Below, in pieces: positions 54,925 through 63,036 of a DNA stretch of 64,000 nucleotides; position 1 is the stretch's first letter; each line of letters opens with the position of its first letter. Source of the stretch: Planctomycetota bacterium (GTDB lineage: Bacteria > Planctomycetota > Phycisphaerae > UBA1845 > PWPN01); NCBI GenBank assembly GCA_029550525.1, contig JAKPHF010000062.1, positions 372,001 through 436,000 on the forward strand, given 5' to 3'. The notes below the pieces were generated by a model. It did no database searches, had not been told where the DNA came from, and saw only the letters and a program-made list of their open reading frames with translations. Made by a program: the position numbers and the translations under genes.

Positions 54925-55671
54925 TCAGCGCAGCGCGTAGGTGTTGCAACCGGTGGAGTCGCGGCCCCGCAGGAGGTACAGCGGGTAGTCTTTGAACCAT
55001 TTGCTGAGCGGGCCCTCGCGAACCAACCGGGTGGTGGCCGGCATGAACCGCATGGTGAAGCCGCATCGGCGGCGGGTTGAGCGGTTCGGGGCGGACCCGT
55101 GGATCAGGTACGGTGCGTGGAACGAGCAGCCGCCGCGCGGGATGACGCAATCGACGGCCCGGGACACGTCCACCTGCTCGGCCGGGATGCCGCGGTGGAG
55201 AACCTTGGTCTCGGGATGCTCGATGTTTACATGCTCGATGGGACCTGCCGTGTGCGTCCCCGGAATCACACGCATGCAGCCGTTTTCCACCGTGGAGTCG
55301 TCGATGGCCAGCCAGAGGGTAATTACCTCCATGGGCTCGAGCGGCCAGTAGATGGCGTCCTGATGCCAGGGCACTTCGAGGCCGTCCCCCTTGGCCTTGC
55401 AGATGATGTGGCACGAAAACAAGACAATATCCGGGCCGATGAACTGCTCGACGGCATCCAGGACGGCAGGCATGGCGCACAGATCCAGGAATGTGGCATC
55501 GTGCAGATGCGGTTTGTCGAGGTGCTCGGGCCGGATACCGGCAGCGGTCTGCCGGTCGATGTACGCCTCGATGTGACGCGTCATACGCTCCAGATCCTGC
55601 CCGCCGATCAGTTCGGGACAGAGGGTGTAGCCTTCGCGGGCGTACTGCTCCAGATTTTGCGGCGTCACCAT
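54925..55671 (-). CDS. Phytanoyl-CoA dioxygenase-like protein 1
   Basis: A 248-residue Fe(II)/2-oxoglutarate oxygenase of the PhyH family. The iron site is visible: His103-x-Asp105 in WHQDAIYW and a distal His in YLIHGSAPNRS; the Arg of TRRRCGF near it may bind 2-oxoglutarate. Family context in planctomycetes suggests hydroxylation of a small molecule, with substrate unknown. I start at the ATG at 55669-55671 with GAGAGG ten bases upstream; a longer frame to 55695 lacks a ribosome-binding site. It is divergent from the corrinoid-protein gene with a 238-base region between them. Confidence 0.86.
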   Translation of the reverse strand: MVTPQNLEQYAREGYTLCPELIGGQDLERMTRHIEAYIDRQTAAGIRPEHLDKPHLHDATFLDLCAMPAVLDAVEQFIGPDIVLFSCHIICKAKGDGLEVPWHQDAIYWPLEPMEVITLWLAIDDSTVENGCMRVIPGTHTAGPIEHVNIEHPETKVLHRGIPAEQVDVSRAVDCVIPRGGCSFHAPYLIHGSAPNRSTRRRCGFTMRFMPATTRLVREGPLSKWFKDYPLYLLRGRDSTGCNTYALR

Positions 55672-55800
55672 GCCGGTTTCCTCTCCCAATAGCATGCCAT
55701 CAAAAACGGAAATTCAACCTTTGGACAGGGCCGCCGGATTCTAGTGCGTCAACTGCACGCCGCCCAGAAGCGCCACCCCGGCCAGCATGCGGCGTATCCA

Positions 55801-55826
55801 TTCGTCTGTTGCCTTCGTCTGTTGCC
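55801..55826 (+). repeat. Exact 13-bp tandem duplication in promoter region
   Basis: TTCGTCTGTTGCC is repeated twice without a spacer (55801-55813 and 55814-55826). The second copy supplies most of the candidate -35 box of the corrinoid operon. Confidence 0.85.
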
Positions 55827-55849
55827 TCGTCGGCTGGATCGGCTAGAAT
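55822..55849 (+). promoter_or_regulatory. Candidate promoter of the corrinoid-protein operon
   Basis: TTGCCT (55822-55827) and TAGAAT (55844-55849) are separated by 16 bases. The predicted start near 55856 gives a leader of about 54 bases before the ATG at 55910. Confidence 0.45.
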
Positions 55850-55909
55850 GCCCGCGTCGCGTGCGGAAACACGCCATTTCGCTGTCGTATTTCAGGTTCG
55901 GAGAAACAG

Positions 55910-56542
55910 ATGTCCACGCTGGAGGACGTCAGGCAAGCGGTTCTGGTCGGCGACGAGCAGGTCATGGCCGATCTGGTCAACGGGCTCCTGAAGGAGGGCA
56001 CGCCGGCCGATCGCATCCTGAGCGAGGGTCTCCTGGCCGGCATGACCGAGGTCGGGCGGCGATTCCGCGAATACGAGTACTTCATCCCCGAAGTGCTGGT
56101 GGCTGCCGGTGCGATGAAGGAAGCCATGCAAGTACTCCGCCCTCACCTGACCAGCGCGGGCGTCAAGCCGTTTGCCACCGCGGCGATCGCCACGGTCAAG
56201 GGCGATCTTCACGACATCGGCAAGAACCTGGTAGCCACCATGCTGGAAGGCGCGGGCTTTGAGGTGGTGGACCTGGGCGTTGATGTATCGCCCGAACAGT
56301 TGGTGGCGGCCTGCCAGTCTCGTCCCGTGGATCTGGTCGCCCTTAGCGCGCTGTTGACCACGACCATGCCGGCCATGGTGGATGCGGTCCAAGTGCTCAA
56401 GCGCGAACTGCATCCCGCGCCGCGAATCATTGTCGGAGGCGCGCCCGTGACACAGGAGTTCGCCGACCGAATCGGGGCCGACGGCTACGGACGAGACGCC
56501 GCCACCGGAGCCGAAGTCGCCCGTCGGCTGTGTACCAAGTAG
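55910..56542 (+). CDS. Corrinoid (B12-binding) methyl-carrier protein
   Basis: The 210-residue protein belongs to the MtaC/MtbC/MtmC type that carries a methyl group on cobalamin between two methyltransferases. An N-terminal helical cap (about 1-85, with LLKEGTPADRILSEGLLAGM and VAAGAMKEAM) precedes a Rossmann-like B12 domain. The cobalt-ligand motif DLHDIGKN has His101. VVDLGVDVSPEQLV, LSALLTTTMPAM and IIVGGAPVTQEFADRIGADGYG are the standard B12-binding strands. It is followed after 49 bases by a uroporphyrinogen-decarboxylase-like gene, so it likely donates to or accepts from that enzyme. Confidence 0.92.
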   Translation: MSTLEDVRQAVLVGDEQVMADLVNGLLKEGTPADRILSEGLLAGMTEVGRRFREYEYFIPEVLVAAGAMKEAMQVLRPHLTSAGVKPFATAAIATVKGDLHDIGKNLVATMLEGAGFEVVDLGVDVSPEQLVAACQSRPVDLVALSALLTTTMPAMVDAVQVLKRELHPAPRIIVGGAPVTQEFADRIGADGYGRDAATGAEVARRLCTK

Positions 56543-56591
56543 TGCGTCATCAGGGTCGCAGCTCAAACCTGCAATCAGCCGGGTCACCCAC

Positions 56592-57725
56592 ATGTCCAAG
56601 CCTTCGATGAGCAGCAGAGAACGTGTGGCTCGCACGCTGGCCCACCAGCAGCCCGACCGCGTGCCCATCTTCGACAAGTTCTGGTTTCAGACCGAAAAGA
56701 GCTTCCGCGAGCAATTGGGCCATCCGCTCGTGGAACGCGAGACGCGGTTCGACTGGGACACCGCCCCGTGTGCTCAGGCTCAGACCATCTGGGAACTGTT
56801 CGACATGGACATGGTCGAGGTGGCTTGGCCGGACTATCGGCTGCGGTTCACGCCGCCGGAGATTCTCGAGGAAACCGACGAGTGGGTGCTTCAGCGAGAC
56901 GGCAACGAAGCCGTGCTGCGGTGGTGGAAGCACAAGATGGGTGTGCCCGAGCACGTGAAGTTCGGAATCGACTCGCCGGAGCAGTGGGCTCGGGTCAAGC
57001 CGCTGATGACCGCCTCGCGCGAGCGGGTACGGTGGGACGAGTTCTGGCCGCTGTATCGCCGGGCTCGCGAAGCCGACCGCTACGTCTGCTATGCGACGGT
57101 CGAGCCGATCGAGATGATCAAGGACGTGCTGGGCCACGAGATCATGCTCCGAGCGATGATCAAGCAGCCGGAGTGGATCCACGACATTTTCGACACGTAT
57201 ATCACGGTGGCCGTGCAGATGCTGGAGCTGGTCGAAGCCGAAGGCATGGTCTGCGACGGGGCCTTCGTGTACGGTGACATCGCCTACAACACCGGTCCGT
57301 TCATGAGTCCGCGGCATTATCGTGAGTTCGTGCAGCCGTACCACAAACGGCTGATGGACGAGTTCCACCGGCGCAACATGCCCGTGCTCCTGCATTCCGA
57401 CGGTGACATTCGGCTACTGCTGGACGACCTGATGGCCTCGGGCGTGGACTTCATCAACCCGCTGGAAGTCAAGGCGGGCATGGACGTGCGCGAGTTGGCG
57501 CCCAAGTACAAGGAACGGCTGGGCTACTGCGGCAACATCGACGCTCGCATATTGGAGACCAATGATCTCGACCGCATCCGCGAGGAAATCCGCAGCAAGC
57601 TGGCGGCGGCCATGCCCTACAACGGGTATATCTATCACTCGGATCATTCGGTCCTGCCCGGCACGACGCTGGAGACGTACCAGGCGGTGCTCGAAGAGGT
57701 CAAAACCGCGGGCAGATACGATTAG
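56592..57725 (+). CDS. Uroporphyrinogen-decarboxylase-like protein 1
   Basis: A 377-residue protein of the URO-D superfamily, which includes HemE and the corrinoid-dependent MtaA/MtbA methyltransferases. Beside a corrinoid gene it is more likely a methyltransferase than a heme enzyme. The zinc motif HxC of MtaA reads HSD here (His268, Asp270), while a Cys at 313 (YCGNIDAR) occupies the second Cys position. GNIDAR and YHSDHSVLPGTT are typical C-terminal segments. Start at ATG 56592; Met6 is also possible. A palindromic repeat follows its stop, then the second URO-D gene 121 bases later. Confidence 0.87.
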   Translation: MSKPSMSSRERVARTLAHQQPDRVPIFDKFWFQTEKSFREQLGHPLVERETRFDWDTAPCAQAQTIWELFDMDMVEVAWPDYRLRFTPPEILEETDEWVLQRDGNEAVLRWWKHKMGVPEHVKFGIDSPEQWARVKPLMTASRERVRWDEFWPLYRRAREADRYVCYATVEPIEMIKDVLGHEIMLRAMIKQPEWIHDIFDTYITVAVQMLELVEAEGMVCDGAFVYGDIAYNTGPFMSPRHYREFVQPYHKRLMDEFHRRNMPVLLHSDGDIRLLLDDLMASGVDFINPLEVKAGMDVRELAPKYKERLGYCGNIDARILETNDLDRIREEIRSKLAAAMPYNGYIYHSDHSVLPGTTLETYQAVLEEVKTAGRYD

Positions 57726-57750
57726 ACGCATGGCCCCCCGGCCCCGTACC

Positions 57751-57778
57751 GTGCAGGCATCTTCCTGCATCGTGCAGG
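57751..57778. repeat. GGCATCTTCC-type palindrome after URO-D gene 1
   Basis: GTGCAGGCATCTTCCTGCAT is a slightly degenerate member of the GGCATC(C/T)TGCC palindrome family, followed by a second CGTGCAGG. It starts 25 bases after the stop codon. Confidence 0.5.
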
Positions 57779-57846
57779 CCGGAAGCGCGCTCCATGAAAT
57801 CCAGTATGTTGCCGGCGTCTGGCCGGTGTGAACCGAGGGTGTTGTC

Positions 57847-58896
57847 ATGACTCGACGGGAAATTGTGGAACGGGCGATCACGTTCAGGAACCCGCCGCGG
57901 TTGCCGCTGAAGTTCGATGTCGTGGGCGTCAATGACTGCTACGACGTCTGGACGCACGATCCGACGGGATGGAGTTGGGCGTTCGAGGGGCGTTCAACCG
58001 ACGAGTGGGGCTGCGTATGGGAGCGCACGGGCGTGCGCAACACCGGGCAAGTGGTCGGCCATCCCCTGCAAGATCTCAGCCGGCTGAAGGATTACCCCTG
58101 GCCCGATCCCGATGCGCCCGCGCGGTATCGCGACTTCGAACAGCAGTTGGCTGGCGCCGAAGATCGCTTCGTGATGTTCTGCTTCGGACATGGCATCTTC
58201 GAGCGCCTGCACATGCTGCAGGGCATGACCGAAACCATGCTCCGGTTCTACGATAACCCGGACGAGACGCACGAGATCATTGAGCGCATCCTCTCGCACC
58301 ATCTGCGAGTGCTCGAGAACTGCACCAAGATCGCCAAGGGCCGGATGCACGCGGCGGCCATGGCCGATGATTGGGGCATGCAGGACCGGGGGTTCATCAG
58401 CGTGCCGCTTTTCCGGCAGTTCTTCAAACCCTATTACAAGCGGTGGTTTGACGCGATCAAGGCGGCGGGCCTGCACACCTGGATGCACTCGTGCGGGCAC
58501 ATCAACGACATCCTGGAGGAGTTGATCGACTGCGGCCTGGAAGTGATCAACGCCCAGCAGCCCAACGTGGTCGGCATCGACGAGATCAGCCGGCGCTTCC
58601 GGGGCCGGATCTGCTTCGAGACCATCGTGGACACACAATCGACGCTGATCCACGGCACGCTGGACGAGATTCGCGACGAGGCCCGCCGACTGGTCGACGC
58701 CTGGGGCACTCCCGAAGGCGGCTTCATCGCGAGCGACTACAACGACGCCGAGGCGATCGGCTCGACCACCGAGAGACGGCGGGTCATGTTCGAAGCCTTT
58801 GCCGAGAAAGGTAACTATCCCGGCTACAAGGAAATCCTGGCCCGGACGGGCGATGCTCTCGTCGGCCATTCCTACGGCCGCCAGAACATCGAGTGA
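57847..58896 (+). CDS. Uroporphyrinogen-decarboxylase-like protein 2
   Basis: The 349-residue protein is a second member of the URO-D superfamily, distant from the first. Here the zinc-site HxC motif is intact: His214-x-Cys216 in MHSCGHIND, with Cys256 (RICFETIVD) as a possible third ligand, as in MtaA-type cobalamin methyltransferases. FGHGIFERLHMLQGM and MADDWGMQDRGFISVPLFRQFF are family segments of the substrate cavity. The probable role is methyl transfer to or from the corrinoid protein at 55910. A PhyH gene follows 94 bases downstream on the same strand. Confidence 0.86.
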   Translation: MTRREIVERAITFRNPPRLPLKFDVVGVNDCYDVWTHDPTGWSWAFEGRSTDEWGCVWERTGVRNTGQVVGHPLQDLSRLKDYPWPDPDAPARYRDFEQQLAGAEDRFVMFCFGHGIFERLHMLQGMTETMLRFYDNPDETHEIIERILSHHLRVLENCTKIAKGRMHAAAMADDWGMQDRGFISVPLFRQFFKPYYKRWFDAIKAAGLHTWMHSCGHINDILEELIDCGLEVINAQQPNVVGIDEISRRFRGRICFETIVDTQSTLIHGTLDEIRDEARRLVDAWGTPEGGFIASDYNDAEAIGSTTERRRVMFEAFAEKGNYPGYKEILARTGDALVGHSYGRQNIE

Positions 58897-58990
58897 TCGG
58901 CGCGAACAAGCGCTGTCCTCTGGCCGCGCGTGGCTCGCCGGCAAGTGGCGTCATATGATTCGGGTGTGAACGCTGGGAGGGAAGGATTCC

Positions 58991-59917
58991 ATGCTCACAT
59001 CCGAACAAGTGCGTTTTTTCCACGAGAACGGCTATCTGATCATGCGGCAGATCCTGCCGCCCGAGGACATTGCCGCGCTTCGCCGGGCGGTCGATCGGCT
59101 GCAGGCCACGGCCATTTCCCGGCTGGCCGACCCGGGTTATCTGGAGAAGGCGGCGCAGCTGAACCAGGATTGGATCGAGCATCCGCACGATCACTTCGTC
59201 TATCGCCGCAAGCCGGACGGCACGTACAGCTTCCACCGCATCGAGCGGGGTTTCACGCAAGACCCTATCTTCGCGCAGGTCGCCATGTCGTCACGTTTGC
59301 TGACACCCGTGTGGCAGGTGCTGGAACGACCGTTTTGGCCGCGGGCCGGAAACGTAGTGGTGAAACTGCCGCACGAAGGGGCTGCGGTTCGCTGGCACCA
59401 GGACATCCCCTACCTGTATTGGAGCAGCGGCGGCCATCCGAGCAAGGGACGGCCGACCACGCATCCGATCCCCAATTTCACCACCGACATTTACCTCGAG
59501 CCCTCGACGGAGTCGAACGGCTGCCTGTATGCCATTCCCGGCTCACACCGTAACGGCACGGTCGACGTCGATCGGCTCGTGGCCGAACAGGGATGGTTTC
59601 TGAAGGGTGCCGTGCCGCTGGAACTCGAACCGGGAGATGTCATGTTCCATCATGTGGCGCTTGTCCACGGATCGCCCGAAAACCATTCCCCCTTGCAGCG
59701 ACGAACGTTCTATGTGCATTACCTGACGGACGAAACCGTCGCGGATGCGTATTCCGACTGGCCGGACCTCAAGACGGCCGATGAGAACGAGGCATTCTGG
59801 TCGCAGGCACTGGCCGATCGGCAAGCGGCATGCTCGGCCGAGCGGGCTCAAACGCCCGGTTTCCGGGTGACACGCGAAGGCATCGCACTCGCCCAGCATG
59901 CACCGGTGGCGGCATAG
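58991..59917 (+). CDS. Phytanoyl-CoA dioxygenase-like protein 2
   Basis: A 308-residue Fe(II)/2-oxoglutarate oxygenase. Iron ligands His136 and Asp138 appear in RWHQDIPYLYW and the distal His in LVHGSPENHSP; RRTFYVHYL gives the likely Arg for 2-oxoglutarate. The N-terminus MLTSEQVRFFHENGYLI is typical of PhyH proteins and nearly matches the next gene (MLTAEQVEFFHRNGYV). GGGAGGGAAGG lies about eight bases upstream. A TATGAT box (58954-58959) may be a -10 element. It is at the end of the corrinoid gene row and converges on PhyH 3 with a 55-base gap. Confidence 0.88.
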   Translation: MLTSEQVRFFHENGYLIMRQILPPEDIAALRRAVDRLQATAISRLADPGYLEKAAQLNQDWIEHPHDHFVYRRKPDGTYSFHRIERGFTQDPIFAQVAMSSRLLTPVWQVLERPFWPRAGNVVVKLPHEGAAVRWHQDIPYLYWSSGGHPSKGRPTTHPIPNFTTDIYLEPSTESNGCLYAIPGSHRNGTVDVDRLVAEQGWFLKGAVPLELEPGDVMFHHVALVHGSPENHSPLQRRTFYVHYLTDETVADAYSDWPDLKTADENEAFWSQALADRQAACSAERAQTPGFRVTREGIALAQHAPVAA

Positions 59918-59972
59918 AGCCGTTCCGACTTGGCATCCAACGTGTATTGGCTCCGCCCATGGTGAGCCTTGG

Positions 59973-60773
59973 TCATACCTCCGGGAAGTGCGCGCCGCGC
60001 AACACGTCGCCGTGCCGCAACCCTTCGGCTTCGGCGAACTGCCCCATGAGATGCTCATAACGCGAGTCGTAGCGACAGTGCCCCGGCATGAGATGCGTGA
60101 TGACCGCCCGGCGCGGTTTGTCGGTCCGGTTGACGTCCGTCCCGTGGAGCGTAAGGCAATGGTGCCACATGCAATGACCGGCAGGTAGTTCGATGGCGAC
60201 CTTCTCGAGTTTCTCGCCGGGCGGGAGCGAGACAAGCTTGAGGATGGCCTCGGGATCGTCGTCACCCAGGTTCGTGTTGGCGGCCAGCAGGCCCCAGCGA
60301 TGGCTGCCCGGAATCACCTGCATGCAGCCGTTGGCAATCGTGGCATCGTCGAGCGCCACCCAGCAGGTGATGAGGTCGGCGGGCGTGACCATCTGCCAGT
60401 AACCATAGTCCTGGTGCCAGTTTACGGGCCGACCGTTACGAGGGGGCTTGCTCAGGATCTGGTCGTGAAAGATCCGTAGGACAGGCGTGCCGGTCAGTTG
60501 GCGAGCCATCTCGACCAGGGCCGGCCGGCTGTGATGCCGCCGGAAGACCGAGTCCTGCTTCCAGATGTTCACCACCTGCAACACGCCGCCCACGGCCGGG
60601 TCCTTGTTTTCGATGGTCGCGGCGTATTCGACCCGGCCGCCGGTGTCGGACTTGCCGGCGAGCACCGCGTCCAGCCGTTCCCGAAGCTCGTGCACTTCGT
60701 CGAGCTCCAACAGCTTGCCGCCGCGGACATACCCGTTGCGATGAAAGAACTCCACCTGTTCTGCCGTGAGCAT
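59973..60773 (-). CDS. Phytanoyl-CoA dioxygenase-like protein 3
   Basis: The 266-residue protein is a third PhyH-family oxygenase. The metal site is WHQDYGYW with His120 and Asp122 and a distal His in LTLHGTDVNRTDKPRR. ITCWVALDDATIANGCMQVIPGSHRWG is a strongly conserved family segment. The ATG at 60771-60773 gives a start aligned with PhyH 2; an upstream open frame to 61016 adds unrelated residues. The ribosome-binding site is weak. It is divergent from the GH35-like gene across 451 bases. Confidence 0.86.
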   Translation of the reverse strand: MLTAEQVEFFHRNGYVRGGKLLELDEVHELRERLDAVLAGKSDTGGRVEYAATIENKDPAVGGVLQVVNIWKQDSVFRRHHSRPALVEMARQLTGTPVLRIFHDQILSKPPRNGRPVNWHQDYGYWQMVTPADLITCWVALDDATIANGCMQVIPGSHRWGLLAANTNLGDDDPEAILKLVSLPPGEKLEKVAIELPAGHCMWHHCLTLHGTDVNRTDKPRRAVITHLMPGHCRYDSRYEHLMGQFAEAEGLRHGDVLRGAHFPEV

Positions 60774-61224
60774 AGTGGTCGTCCCGAGTGGTAAAGATGG
60801 GATAATCCCTGGACCCTGCGTGCTTATTGTAAGTCGCCGAATACAATCCGGCTGCCCCCGAATCCGGTCATTCTTTCGCGATCGGGCGAAAGGGGTCAAA
60901 AGAGCCGTATTGACGCGACGGGGAGGGGTCTGGCAATCCGCGAGACTTGCGGTATAAAGCATACCCTGCAGCACGGCAACCGGCCGTTCGTTCGCCCCGA
61001 AAGGGACGTCAGCCAACCGCCGGCGGTGCTGGGGTCTCGGTCCGCAGGCTCACGCCTACGGCTATTAACCGCCGCCCCTGCCGGGGAGAGAAGAGCCCGC
61101 GCACCGAATGTGTGCGCTCTGAAAGCGTGCACAATTATTGTCACGGACGACTTAAGGCGGGCGAGATGCTCCCCCCCCGATATGCGCGAGAGTCGGTAAC
61201 CGGAAGCGGCGCCGGGCTTGGAGG
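60774..61224. other. Divergent intergenic region with repeat
   Basis: This 451-base region lies between PhyH 3 and the GH35-like gene. It includes an AT-richer part near 60800-60850 (minus strand TACAAT and ATTATC words) that could hold the PhyH 3 promoter, and the repeat at 60993-61086. I see no ORF with support and no clear RNA. Confidence 0.45.
60993..61086. repeat. Dispersed CGCCCCG repeat, copy 2
   Basis: The element begins CGCCCCGAAAGGGACG, passes through ACCGCCGGCGGT and GGCTCACGCCTACGGC, and ends CCGCCGCCCCTGCCGGGG. Opening and closing blocks are roughly inverted. The word order CGCCCCG, GCCGGCGG, GGTCCG, GGCT(T/C)ACGC is shared with 4117-4190. Confidence 0.6.
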
Positions 61225-63033
61225 ATGGAGTTGGACCTTTTTGAACGACACGCGATGATCGGCGGCGAAGTCCACTACGCCCGCTTGCAGCCGCGATATT
61301 GGGGCGCCATCCTCGACGCGGCCCGGCAACTCGGCGTCGAGGTCCTGGCCAGCTACATCATCTGGGATTACCACGAGATCAGCGAAGGCCGGTACGACTT
61401 CAGCGCGTGGCATGAGTTCATGGCCGAGGTCAAGCGGCACAAGTTCAAGGTCCTCGCCCGGCCCGGACCGTTCTGCTACGCCGAGTGGCGCAACATGGGA
61501 GTGCCCGACCACGCGGTACCTTTCGGCAAGCAGACGCCCGAGTTTCGAGGCAAGGCCGCCCGCTGGATCGAAGCCGTGATGGCCGAAGTCCGTCCGTATC
61601 TGGGCGACCCGGTGATCGCCGTGCAGGCGGATAACGAAATCGATCCCATGCCGTTCCTCTACGGCGAGGACCAGGGCTTCGCCGACTGGCTCCGGGGCAA
61701 ATACGGCACGATCGAGGCGGTGAACGCCGCCTGGGGAACCAGCTACGAAAGCTTCGACGAGCCGATCCCCACGCTGACGCCGTTCGAGCGGAATCAGAAG
61801 ACACGCGACGGCTGCCGATACCGATATGACTTGGCCACCGATTATGCCCGCTGGGTGGTGGCCGAGTATCGCAAGAACGGCTGCAACGTACCCATCCTGC
61901 TCAACACGTGGCCCGGCGTCGATGCCCAGCATTGGCACGACCTGGCCGATGTGGCGGACTTTTACGGCATTGATCCGTATCCCTCCAATGAGTGCCGCCA
62001 GGACTACCGATACTTTCGCGAACGACTTCGGCTGCTCCGGGCGGTAACCGGCACGCCCTACCTCGCTGAGTTCGCCAGCGGCATCTGGCAGGGCATGCCC
62101 AACCGCGAGTACACGCCCGATCATTACCGGCTGACGGCGCTGACCGCGCTGGCGGCCGGCGTGAGGGGCTGGAACTGGTACATGCTGGCCGATCGCGACA
62201 ATTGGCACGGTGCGCCGATCAACGAACGCGGCGTGCTGCGGCCCGACACGGCCGCGGCGTTCCGCCAGGCCGTCGAATGGTTCCACGAGTTACGACACGC
62301 GCCCCCGCCACGTGTCTCGTGCGCGGTGGCGTGGTCGTGGCACTACCACCAGGTCGCTCAGATCAACAAGCGAGACGCTGACGACCCGCTGTTCGAAGTG
62401 CTGCACGACATGGGTCTGGAGTACGACTTCATCGACGTCGATCGCGATTTCGATCCGCCCGACCTGCTGTTCGCCGCGGGCGAGATCGAGCAGCCCGAGC
62501 GTCTTTGGGAGTACGTGCGGCAAGGCGGACGCTTGGTGATGTTCCAACGATTGCTTGACGGCTGCGTGCCGCCGGACGGCACGAGCCACCCGGGCGCAAG
62601 CCGGCTGGAGACGTCGCTGGGCTTCGTGACCGATCGACCGGTATTCAACTATCGCCGCGTGCCCGGTACCCCCATCACCGCCCGGCAACTGCCCATCGTC
62701 GTCGACGGCGATCAACAACGGATGTTCGACGTCGCCACGGGCCGAACCTACATCACGGGCTACGTCGAGCAGATCGGCCGCGGCACGCTGATGGTGCTCG
62801 GCTGCGCCCCCAGCCGTGACGCCGTGCTCGCCGTCCACCGCTACTTCGGCGCGGCCATCCCCGTGCTATCGCTCACACCCGGCGTGTTCCCGAGCATCCG
62901 CGGGGACAAGCTCATCGTCGTCAACACGGGCGAAGCGGGCACCGCCCGACTGCTCATCGAGGGCAAAACCCATTACGTGGATCTCCCGAGGTGCTCGGGC
63001 ACGATCCTGGACATACAACGGTTCCACACGTGA
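61225..63033 (+). CDS. GH35-like beta-galactosidase (clan A)
   Basis: The 602-residue protein appears cytoplasmic, without a signal peptide. The barrel contains the GH35-like segment VLARPGPFCYAEW near residue 75, the acid/base candidate Glu138 in QADNEIDP and the nucleophile candidate Glu282 in YLAEFASG. A glutamine-amidotransferase-like and beta region follows after about 380. GH35 enzymes remove terminal beta-galactose. Start: the ATG at 61225 directly abuts GGAGG, which is too close; the in-frame TTG at 61231 has ideal spacing of six, so the real start may be two codons later. The next gene begins four bases after the stop. Confidence 0.82.
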   Translation: MELDLFERHAMIGGEVHYARLQPRYWGAILDAARQLGVEVLASYIIWDYHEISEGRYDFSAWHEFMAEVKRHKFKVLARPGPFCYAEWRNMGVPDHAVPFGKQTPEFRGKAARWIEAVMAEVRPYLGDPVIAVQADNEIDPMPFLYGEDQGFADWLRGKYGTIEAVNAAWGTSYESFDEPIPTLTPFERNQKTRDGCRYRYDLATDYARWVVAEYRKNGCNVPILLNTWPGVDAQHWHDLADVADFYGIDPYPSNECRQDYRYFRERLRLLRAVTGTPYLAEFASGIWQGMPNREYTPDHYRLTALTALAAGVRGWNWYMLADRDNWHGAPINERGVLRPDTAAAFRQAVEWFHELRHAPPPRVSCAVAWSWHYHQVAQINKRDADDPLFEVLHDMGLEYDFIDVDRDFDPPDLLFAAGEIEQPERLWEYVRQGGRLVMFQRLLDGCVPPDGTSHPGASRLETSLGFVTDRPVFNYRRVPGTPITARQLPIVVDGDQQRMFDVATGRTYITGYVEQIGRGTLMVLGCAPSRDAVLAVHRYFGAAIPVLSLTPGVFPSIRGDKLIVVNTGEAGTARLLIEGKTHYVDLPRCSGTILDIQRFHT

Positions 63034-63036
63034 TTT

